Positions 1-5,675 of a stretch of DNA of 13,506 nt are shown one piece after another (positions within the stretch are counted from its first letter, which is position 1; each line of letters opens with the position of its first letter). Both the position numbers and the translations under genes were made by a program. Source of the stretch: Clostridia bacterium (GTDB taxonomy: Bacteria; Bacillota_A; Clostridia; Oscillospirales; UBA929); assembly GCA_026001245.1 (NCBI GenBank), contig BNZR01000036.1, positions 1 through 13,506 of the forward strand, read 5' to 3'. The notes beneath the pieces were generated by a model. That model was not told the origin of the DNA, made no database searches, and was given only the letters and a program-made list of their open reading frames with translations.

Positions 1-31
1 ATATTATCGAAAGCGGAGGGTCGGCTTGCAA

Positions 32-940
32 ATGAGTGATATTTTTAACTCTAACCGTTTAGTCAAAATCGAGCCAATTAACAAAGGTTGGTCAAACGAC
101 AAGAAATATCTCCCCACCGCCGCTGATGGTGGGAGGTTTCTTCTGCGTGTTGCGGATATTTCCGAGTACGACCACAAAAAGGCTGAGTTTGAAAATATGA
201 AGCATGTAGCGGCACTTGATATTCCCATGCAGCAGCCTGTTGAGATGGGCGTTTGCAATAATGGACAAAGTGTCTATCTGCTCCTGACTTGGATTGACGG
301 CGGCGACTTGGAAGAAGCCTTGCCGCTTCTCCAAGAAACAGAGCAATATGTTCTTGGATTGCAGGCAGGACAGATTTTGAAAAAGATGCACTCTTTGTCT
401 GTAACTGCACCATCTGATGATTGGCTGAACGGATATGGCACGAAAATTGACCGCTATATCCAAAATTATCAAGGCTGTGGACACACCTTCGATGGCGACG
501 CATTGCTCATTGATTATTTACAGCAAAATCGCCACTTGATGAGTAATCGTCCGATGTGCTTAACGCACGATGATTACCATCCCGGCAATATGATTTTATC
601 GGCAGATAAGAAGCTTTCCCTGATTGATTTTCAGCGGCTGAGAATGGTCGAACCCTATCACGCGTTCAGCGGCTTGTGTTTCCCCGCAAAGTACAGTCCG
701 CACTTTGCCACTGGGCAAATACATGGATATTTTGATGGAGAACCGCCAGAGGACTTTTGGCGATTGCTCGCCCTTTATATGGCTGCGATTGCCGTCAATG
801 CCCTGCCGTGGTCTGTACCGTATGGGCAGAGCGAAATTGACTTTGCTTACAAGCAGATTGCTGATATTATGGCGTGGTACGATAAGTTCAACCGCATCGT
901 GCCGTCGTGGTATTTGAAAGACTTGGAGGCATCCAAATGA
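32..940 (+). CDS. Aminoglycoside phosphotransferase-family (APH) kinase
   Basis: A protein-kinase-like small-molecule phosphotransferase of 302 residues, a usual length for the APH family. Visible motifs are the Brenner catalytic loop HDDYHPGN (catalytic Asp about 181, Asn about 186) and the metal-binding LIDFQ (Asp about 199). An N-lobe ATP-binding region with FLLRV precedes them. The start is uncertain: GGAGGG at 15-20 is 11 nt before this ATG and 5 nt before an in-frame TTG at 26, which would add Met-Gln. The family includes antibiotic kinases and also kinases of choline, homoserine, sugars and fructosamine. The sequence does not closely recall any named resistance enzyme, so the substrate is unknown. 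Its stop overlaps the ATG of the next, broken gene (ATGA at 937-940), which suggests translational coupling before that gene decayed. The family call is firm; a resistance role is not supported. Confidence 0.85.
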   Translation: MSDIFNSNRLVKIEPINKGWSNDKKYLPTAADGGRFLLRVADISEYDHKKAEFENMKHVAALDIPMQQPVEMGVCNNGQSVYLLLTWIDGGDLEEALPLLQETEQYVLGLQAGQILKKMHSLSVTAPSDDWLNGYGTKIDRYIQNYQGCGHTFDGDALLIDYLQQNRHLMSNRPMCLTHDDYHPGNMILSADKKLSLIDFQRLRMVEPYHAFSGLCFPAKYSPHFATGQIHGYFDGEPPEDFWRLLALYMAAIAVNALPWSVPYGQSEIDFAYKQIADIMAWYDKFNRIVPSWYLKDLEASK

Positions 941-1485
941 AAAAGTGATATCTCGAACAATACAAATTCAAAATCACGGTGCTGTCTGTTGGTGACGATG
1001 GCAACCCTCATCGTTGCCGGAACGGACATGAGGTTGGCGATACATACGAGTGCGGGTACGGCTTGCCCGGTGGGTTCTGCTCAAAATCAGCTTATCGTCT
1101 GTTTACGCTTCAAGAGGCGGTTCGCTCCGGCGGAGATTTACGCTATTTAATGTACGGCGCGGATAAAAATAGTTGTGTGCTTCCTTGCGCGGACGGCGTT
1201 GTGACTTTCAAGGTTGAAGCGGTGCCAAATTATGAAATTAAGCCGCTGACAGTAGACGACTTACCTGAATATGCCGAAGTTATCCGTAAGAGCTTCGCGA
1301 CTGTGGCGCAAGATTTCGGCTGGGTACAAGATGTCGCTCCGACTTTTACCGCGTATATCACCGATGAAGCATTTGAGCCGTATTTGAAAAACGGACGCTT
1401 AGACGGTGTGAAGTTGCTTGTTCACAGGTGCAAGCCTTATCAACAATCGCGGCGACGGTCGCTTTCGCTACACTTGCGCCCATGA
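937..1485 (+). pseudogene. Broken TIGR04076-like / GNAT acetyltransferase fusion
   Basis: The ATG at 937 overlaps the stop of the kinase gene, but the fourth codon is TGA (946-948). Reading through, the frame gives YLEQYKFKITV and then a cysteine-containing domain with GHEVGDTYECGYG, GFCSKS and AVRSGGDLR. I recognise this as resembling the small TIGR04076 family. A GNAT-like N-terminus follows (IKPLTVDDLPEYAEVIRKSF). Family members often have an aromatic residue near the start, so the TGA is plausibly a mutated TGG. Reinitiation at a GTG at 979 is possible but has no good ribosome binding site. Near 1418 the GNAT frame becomes unlike the family, while the +1 frame offers a better match (ASLINNRGDGRF), which suggests a second lesion. 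The acetyl-CoA-binding core of the GNAT domain is missing. Other genes here use TGG for Trp and TGA as stop, so recoding is unlikely. Confidence 0.65.
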
Positions 1486-1732
1486 GCTTGCTGCCGTCAC
1501 AGGCAACCTGTTGTGTTCATCAATGAAGCGTATCTTGCAACGGGCAGGACTGCCCCACATGACGATTCACGCCCTACGTCATACTTATGCCACGACCGCA
1601 CTCAACTCAGGTGTTGCCGCGCAGAATGTTGCAAGACTGCTGGCGCAGTACACGGTTATGAAACGGCGCATTGCCGAGCAGGAACGGGTGGCTAAAACCA
1701 AAAAACGCGGAGCGAAAGAGCAGGATAGATGA
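1418..1732 (+). pseudogene. Tyrosine recombinase (phage-type integrase) C-terminal fragment
   Basis: The segment MKRILQRAGLPHMTIHALRH followed by TYATTALNSG is the box II region of tyrosine integrases (HxxR, the catalytic His and Arg), then NVARLL, which normally leads into LGH. Here the expected LGH...TTxxYAH segment with the catalytic tyrosine is absent and is replaced by an unrelated basic tail (MKRRIAEQERVAKTKKRGAK). The N-terminal arm-binding and core domains are missing too; the first 25 or so codons seem to belong to the decayed acetyltransferase in a shifted frame. It therefore cannot be an active recombinase. It is a relic that marks the region as a former integrative element. I do not recognise the basic tail; it may come from a mobilisation gene. 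Confidence 0.7.
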
Positions 1733-1739
1733 CAAATTA

Positions 1740-1771
1740 TTCGGAATAATAGCTATTGACTTTATTCCGAA
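1740..1771. promoter_or_regulatory. Perfect 10-bp inverted repeat, candidate operator
   Basis: The left arm TTCGGAATAA (1740-1749) and the right arm TTATTCCGAA (1762-1771) are exact reverse complements, separated by 12 bases. The spacer holds the -35 box and the right arm occupies most of the -35/-10 spacer, so a dimeric protein bound here would block RNA polymerase. The centre-to-centre distance of the arms is 22 bp, about two helical turns. The downstream protein carries its own helix-turn-helix, which makes autoregulation the simplest reading (inference). No T-run follows, so it is not a terminator. Confidence 0.55.
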
Positions 1772-1784
1772 AATGGTGTATAAT
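1756..1784 (+). promoter_or_regulatory. Sigma-A promoter of the HTH-HipA gene
   Basis: TTGACT (1756-1761), a 17-bp spacer and TATAAT (1779-1784): one mismatch from consensus. The predicted start of transcription near 1791 leaves a leader of about 20 nt that contains the ribosome binding site. Confidence 0.8.
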
Positions 1785-1810
1785 AAAAAGGTAGAAAGGA
1801 GGGCGATGAG

Positions 1811-3067
1811 ATGGACTATATGACAGCGCAACAAGCGGCTGATAAATGGGGCTTGTCGGATAGACGGGTTCGTGTCTTGTGCGGAGAGGGAAAAATCCCC
1901 GGCGCGGTTAAAAACAGCAAATCGTATCAGATACCCTCTGATGCCGAAAAACCCCTTGATGGGCGCGTAAAGAGCAAGGCCAAACTGCCTGTAACACGTT
2001 TTTTGAAATGGGACAATGAAGTAATCGGTACGATTGACAGCGCAAATGCCGTTGCCTTTTTGAAGCCTGACTACAGTGAGGTTGTTTCGCTTTATACAAA
2101 AGGTGCAAAAGCGTGGACACCCGAACAATTTGCCGAATTTCTCTCCGAGCGTGTGGCCAGCCGTGACAGGCGCGACATTGAGCGGATTTTATTCCGTTGC
2201 GGGCTATCTCGCTATGATGTTTTGCAAATTGCAGAAATCACGAGAGGCATTCACCCCAAAGACCTGATTTGGATTGCGTACAGGGAAGATGAAAAGCTCG
2301 CAGCCGTGATGACCGATGTGTTTCAATCGGTTTTCCGTCAGCGCATTGACCTTGTGGGCGATAGCATTGACACGCCGGAAGGCTACAATATCAAGCGTTA
2401 CGGCGTTCACAATGGAAAATACGGAATCTACAAGCAACGTATCAACCCGCTTGTCACGGACGTAGAATCCGAAATCGCTGTATATTTGTTGGCGCAAAAA
2501 TTCGGCGTACCCTGCAGCCCCGCTTACCGAGCAGACAAGGACACGGTTTTTTCCGAGTTTCTCTACGACTTTTCAAAGGAATATATCGTGCATTTTCGGC
2601 GGTTGTTTGACGGCGCGCGTGGCGACAATGAGTATCAAAACCTTATATCAGTTCGCCCGCAGTACAAGGACGACATTGCCCGAATGATTCTGCTGGACTT
2701 CATCACTCGGCAGGACGACCGCCATTTATCCAACATCGCTATCAAGATGAGTGGAAACACGGAATCGTTTTATCCCCTCTATGACAACGGGCGAAGCCTG
2801 TTCTACGAGGACACAGAGGAAATGGTCGCCGATGCCCTTTCCGACCCGGCTAACTATGCCACCAGCTTTGGTTTTGCGGGGACTTACTTTGACTATGTGC
2901 GGGAGATTGTAGCTGAACGCGGCACACTCGCCGATTTGATTGACCTGAGCATCACCGAAAAAGAAATAGCCGATATTCTAAAAGAATCCGGCTTTGTGGG
3001 GTATCGTTACGATGGTGCTTTGCAATGGATTTTGAAAGCGATTGGGATGATAAAAGATTGCGGGTAA
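1811..3067 (+). CDS. Helix-turn-helix / HipA-like kinase fusion
   Basis: A protein of 418 residues. Residues 4-50 (MTAQQAADKWGLSDRRVRVL, then GKIPGA and YQIPSDAEKP) look like an excisionase/MerR-type winged helix-turn-helix. The rest is a HipA-like Ser/Thr kinase: the ATP-binding strand KYGIYKQ (Lys208), an acidic helix VESE (Glu219/221), the catalytic loop QDDRHLSN (Asp303, Asn308) and the metal-binding YDNGRS (Asp325). The 5-residue and 22-residue spacings match or nearly match Asp309, Asn314 and Asp332 of E. coli HipA. The HipA family includes tRNA-synthetase kinases that cause growth arrest and are neutralised by a HipB DNA-binding partner. Here no separate hipB is next door and the DNA-binding domain is in the same chain. 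The start follows AAGGAGGG at 1796-1803. The promoter carries a perfect inverted repeat. The kinase fold is well supported; the target and any toxicity are unknown. Confidence 0.8.
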   Translation: MDYMTAQQAADKWGLSDRRVRVLCGEGKIPGAVKNSKSYQIPSDAEKPLDGRVKSKAKLPVTRFLKWDNEVIGTIDSANAVAFLKPDYSEVVSLYTKGAKAWTPEQFAEFLSERVASRDRRDIERILFRCGLSRYDVLQIAEITRGIHPKDLIWIAYREDEKLAAVMTDVFQSVFRQRIDLVGDSIDTPEGYNIKRYGVHNGKYGIYKQRINPLVTDVESEIAVYLLAQKFGVPCSPAYRADKDTVFSEFLYDFSKEYIVHFRRLFDGARGDNEYQNLISVRPQYKDDIARMILLDFITRQDDRHLSNIAIKMSGNTESFYPLYDNGRSLFYEDTEEMVADALSDPANYATSFGFAGTYFDYVREIVAERGTLADLIDLSITEKEIADILKESGFVGYRYDGALQWILKAIGMIKDCG

Positions 3068-3120
3068 AGTGAATGCACGAAAGTCGCCGTATAAAAGTGT
3101 GGTCGAACCCCATAAACTCC

Positions 3121-3149
3121 TTGTATATTTTGTGATTTTGTGTTATACT
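3121..3149 (+). promoter_or_regulatory. Sigma-A extended -10 promoter of the DUF4143 ATPase gene
   Basis: TTGTAT (3121-3126), 17 bp and TATACT (3144-3149), preceded by TGT, which makes an extended -10. A short inverted repeat TGTGAT (3131-3136) / ATCACA (3156-3161) brackets the -10; it may be an operator but is only 6 bp per arm. GGAGGT at 3167-3172 is the ribosome binding site. Confidence 0.65.
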
Positions 3150-3180
3150 ATCATTATCACAGAATTGGAGGTGACGCGCT

Positions 3181-4485
3181 ATGTATCGTACAGCGATAGA
3201 AGCATTATATAAATGGAAAGCAAAAAACGCAAGAAAGCCTTTGATTATCCGTGGGGCGCGGCAAGTAGGCAAGACTTGGCTGATGAAAGAGTTTGGCAAG
3301 GCTGCCTATGAGCATACGGTATATGTCAGCTTTGACAACAATCAGCGGATGAAAGAGCTTTTCTCTGCTGACCTTGATGTTTCGCGCCTTGTCATGGGCA
3401 TTGAGCTTTACGCGGGGCATAAAATTAACCCTGCGAACACGCTTATTATTTTTGACGAGGTGCAGGAAGTTCCCAAGGCATTGACTTCCCTCAAATATTT
3501 CAACGAGAACGCCCCGCAGTATCAAATCATTTGCGCGGGTTCGCTTCTTGGTGTTGCGCTTCATCAAGGCACATCTTTTCCTGTTGGCAAAGTGGAGTTT
3601 TTAGACCTCTACCCACTTTCTTTTGCGGAGTTTATGCGGGCAATGGGCAAAGAGCAGTTCGTTTCGCTTTTGGAACAAGGCGACTTTGCAATGGCGACCA
3701 CCTTCAAGCAGGAGTATATCGACCTGTTGAAACATTATTACTATGTGGGCGGTATGCCGGAGGTTGTCTTGTCCTTTGCTGAAAACGGCGATTTCAACGA
3801 AGCAAGAGAAATACAGCAACGTATCCTTGCGGCATATGAGCAGGATTTTTCCAAACACGCGCCGCATGAGATTGTACCGCGCATCCGTATGCTTTGGAAC
3901 AGCATTCCGGCGCAGCTTACAAAGGAAAACAAGAAGTTTATCTATGGCTTGATAAAAGACGTCGCACGGGCGCGGGAATATGAATACGCATTGATGTGGC
4001 TGACTGATTGCGGACTCGTCCACAAGGTTCACCGCGTCACCGCACCGAGCTTGCCACTCAAAGCCTATGAGGATTTGAAAGCCTTTAAGCTGTTCGTGGT
4101 GGATGTCGGCTTACTCTCCTGTATGACGAGATTGCGGCAGGATGTTTTGCTGGGCGGCAACGAATTGTTTAAGGAGTTCAAGGGAGCGTTGACGGAGCAG
4201 TATGTCTTACAGCAGTTAAAAACGCTTCACGATATTGAACCGTACTATTGGACAAATGAGCGCAACACCGCCGAGGTTGATTTCTTGTTGAACACAGGCA
4301 ATGCGGTTGTGCCGCTTGAAGTAAAAGCAGAGGTTAATTTACAGAGCAAAAGTCTAAGAGCGTTTGCTGATAAATTTCATCCTCCTGTATCGGTTCGTTC
4401 ATCCATGACTGACTACAAGCGCGAGGATTGGTTGCTTAATTTGCCGCTCTATGCTATCGGGAATATTTCATCATGTTTTATCTAA
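3181..4485 (+). CDS. AAA ATPase with DUF4143 C-terminal domain
   Basis: A protein of 434 residues, typical for this widespread bacterial and archaeal family (AAA_14 plus DUF4143). Walker A is GARQVGKT (25-32), Walker B is LIIFDEVQE (Asp92, Glu93), and AGSLLG (a sensor-like strand) and PLSFAEF follow. The C-terminal part has the PD-(D/E)XK-like arrangement AEVDFLL (Glu365, Asp367) and PLEVKAE (Glu380, Lys382), as usual in DUF4143. The biological role is not established; such genes are often scattered in multiple copies and in mobile regions. The ATG at 3181 has GGAGGT 8 nt upstream, and the gene has its own promoter and a terminator 64 nt after its stop. It appears intact, including the usual PLYAIG near the C-terminus. 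A link to the HipA-like gene is only positional. Confidence 0.88.
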   Translation: MYRTAIEALYKWKAKNARKPLIIRGARQVGKTWLMKEFGKAAYEHTVYVSFDNNQRMKELFSADLDVSRLVMGIELYAGHKINPANTLIIFDEVQEVPKALTSLKYFNENAPQYQIICAGSLLGVALHQGTSFPVGKVEFLDLYPLSFAEFMRAMGKEQFVSLLEQGDFAMATTFKQEYIDLLKHYYYVGGMPEVVLSFAENGDFNEAREIQQRILAAYEQDFSKHAPHEIVPRIRMLWNSIPAQLTKENKKFIYGLIKDVARAREYEYALMWLTDCGLVHKVHRVTAPSLPLKAYEDLKAFKLFVVDVGLLSCMTRLRQDVLLGGNELFKEFKGALTEQYVLQQLKTLHDIEPYYWTNERNTAEVDFLLNTGNAVVPLEVKAEVNLQSKSLRAFADKFHPPVSVRSSMTDYKREDWLLNLPLYAIGNISSCFI

Positions 4486-4548
4486 GTTCACTCCCGTTGT
4501 GGGCAGAATTGTGGACAAATTCGAATCTGGATAAGAGCTCCACGAAAA

Positions 4549-4583
4549 CCCCGCAAGGCAAAGTGCCTTGCGGGGCGTTTTTT
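4549..4583 (+). terminator. Intrinsic terminator after the DUF4143 gene
   Basis: The 12-bp perfect stem CCCCGCAAGGCA (4549-4560) / TGCCTTGCGGGG (4564-4575) has a 3-nt loop and is followed by CG and six T (4578-4583). It ends rightward transcription of the island. Confidence 0.9.
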
Positions 4584-4604
4584 GTTGGACAAACACAGAC
4601 GACA

Positions 4605-4638
4605 AAAACCGCCTAAAACTCCCGTTTTAGGCGGTTTT
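4605..4638 (-). terminator. Terminator of tRNA-Pro, usable in both directions
   Basis: The 15-bp perfect stem AAAACCGCCTAAAAC (4605-4619) / GTTTTAGGCGGTTTT (4624-4638) has the loop TCCC. Read leftward, it lies directly after the CCA end of the tRNA and finishes in five T. Read rightward it gives four T, so it could also back up the previous terminator and insulate the two convergent units. Confidence 0.88.
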
Positions 4639-4639
4639 C

Positions 4640-4716
4640 TGGTCCGAGTGACAGGAGTTGAACCTGCGGCCTCTTGAACCCCATTCAAGCGCGCTACCAA
4701 GCTGCGCTACACCCGG
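4640..4716 (-). tRNA. tRNA-Pro (anticodon GGG), CCA encoded
   Basis: A 77-nt cloverleaf on the reverse strand. The acceptor stem CCGGGTG pairs with CACTCGG (one G-U); discriminator A and the encoded CCA lie at 4640-4643. The anticodon stem CTTGA/TCAAG encloses the loop ATGGGGT, giving U33, anticodon GGG and G37. The D-arm holds AGCTTGGTAGCGC and the T-arm GCAGGTTCAACTCCTGT. Anticodon GGG reads CCC and CCU proline codons; the GC-rich genes here use CCC very often. The 3' end of this gene faces the accessory island. Confidence 0.95.
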
Positions 4717-4726
4717 ATACTAGAGC

Positions 4727-4755
4727 ATTATACCACAATCACCGGACGATTGCAA
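4727..4755 (-). promoter_or_regulatory. Sigma-A promoter of tRNA-Pro
   Basis: On the reverse strand TTGCAA (4755-4750), a 17-bp spacer and TATAAT (4732-4727). The -10 box ends 10 nt before the mature 5' end of the tRNA, leaving only a few leader bases. I see no terminator hairpin between yitT and this promoter, so some read-through from yitT into the tRNA is possible. Confidence 0.8.
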
Positions 4756-4775
4756 GCCTTTTGGGGAAGAAAATT

Positions 4776-5630
4776 TCACACCTGATTCCGGTCATACGCC
4801 CTGAACCCCTCCCCCAGCACATCGTACGCCGTGTTGACAATCACAAACGCGTCCGAGTCTATATCCTTCACCAAGCTTTTCAGCGACCCCAGCTGTTGCC
4901 GCCGCGCCGCGCATAGTATCACCGGGCGGCGTTCGCCCGTGTAGCCGCCCTCGCCGGACAGTAGCGTGGTGCCGCGCTCCAATTTCAGGTGGATCGCCTC
5001 GCATATTTCCGCGTGCTTGGCGGTTATAATCATCACCGACCACTGCGCGTTTACGCCGTACAACAGCATATCCATAACCTTTGCGCTGATGTAAATCGAC
5101 GCGATGGCCAAAAACGCCAAGTCCAGCGAATTAAACACGAATATCGCCGCCACGACCACCACGCCGTCCACCGCGATAACCAACGCGCCCATCTGCGTGG
5201 AGGGCAGCTTCATTTTTATAAGCCGCGCCAGCATGTCCGTGCCGCCCGTGGTGCCGCCCCGCGCAAACACCAGACCAAGCCCCGCCCCCGCGATAGCCCC
5301 GCCTATCAAGGCCGCCGCCAAGTCGCCGCAGGTGGGCGCGGGAATCAGGGCGAACACGTCAATAAACAGCGTGCTGACAATCGTCCCGACAACTGTCCGA
5401 GCCAAAAAGCCGCCCCCCAACGCCCTCCATCCGAACAAAAACAGCGGGATATTCAGCACAAGCACGGTAACCCCCAGCGGAAGCTGTGGGAAAAACCGCG
5501 TGACAATCATGCCAACACCAGTCAAGCCGCCCGGCAAAATGTGGTGCGGGTCAAGGAAAAGCGCAACGCTGAAAGCCAGCAAAACGCTCCCCGCCGCGAT
5601 AACAAGCATATCAGAAAAAGCTTTTTTCAT
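4776..5630 (-). CDS. YitT-family membrane protein with DUF2179 domain
   Basis: 284 residues, the usual length of the family. The first 170 or so residues hold five to six hydrophobic segments with the family motifs DPHHILPGGLTGVGMI near residue 27 and GGTTGGTDMLARL near residue 125. The last 85 residues form the soluble DUF2179 domain (ICEAIHLKLERGTTLLSGEG, then GYTGERRPVI). These are integral cytoplasmic-membrane proteins, numerous in spore-forming Firmicutes, and most have no known substrate. The start codon is 16 nt after the topoisomerase stop, so the two genes probably share a transcript; the ribosome binding site is weak (TGGGG). The family is clear, the function unknown. Confidence 0.92.
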   Translation of the reverse strand: MKKAFSDMLVIAAGSVLLAFSVALFLDPHHILPGGLTGVGMIVTRFFPQLPLGVTVLVLNIPLFLFGWRALGGGFLARTVVGTIVSTLFIDVFALIPAPTCGDLAAALIGGAIAGAGLGLVFARGGTTGGTDMLARLIKMKLPSTQMGALVIAVDGVVVVAAIFVFNSLDLAFLAIASIYISAKVMDMLLYGVNAQWSVMIITAKHAEICEAIHLKLERGTTLLSGEGGYTGERRPVILCAARRQQLGSLKSLVKDIDSDAFVIVNTAYDVLGEGFRAYDRNQV

Positions 5631-5640
5631 AGCAACCCCA

Positions 5641-5675
5641 TAATTGTTAATTGTTAATTGTTAATTGTTCATTGT
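5641..5675. repeat. Heptamer tandem repeat, five units of TAATTGT
   Basis: Four exact copies of TAATTGT (5641-5668) and a fifth with one change, TCATTGT (5669-5675). It is an AT-only-like island in a GC-rich region, lying between the topoisomerase and yitT genes. On the reverse strand it encodes the last residues of the topoisomerase (NEQLTINN) and its TAA stop. It may be a slippage product or the scar of a small repeat element. Confidence 0.9.

Noticed and set aside
937..1485. TGA read as an amino acid (selenocysteine or recoded Trp)
   Set aside because: TGA is used as a stop for neighbouring genes and no selenocysteine-type hairpin was seen after 948; simple mutation is enough.
4488..4700. 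Reverse-strand frame that reads NGVQEAAGSTPVTRTRKPPK
   Set aside because: It is the translated tRNA-Pro and its terminator; AGSTPVTRT is the usual artefact of tRNA T-arm and acceptor sequence.
4989..5657. Forward open frames opposite yitT
   Set aside because: Arg/His/Gln/Pro-rich or Ala/Pro-rich translations typical of the wrong strand, against a clear YitT protein.
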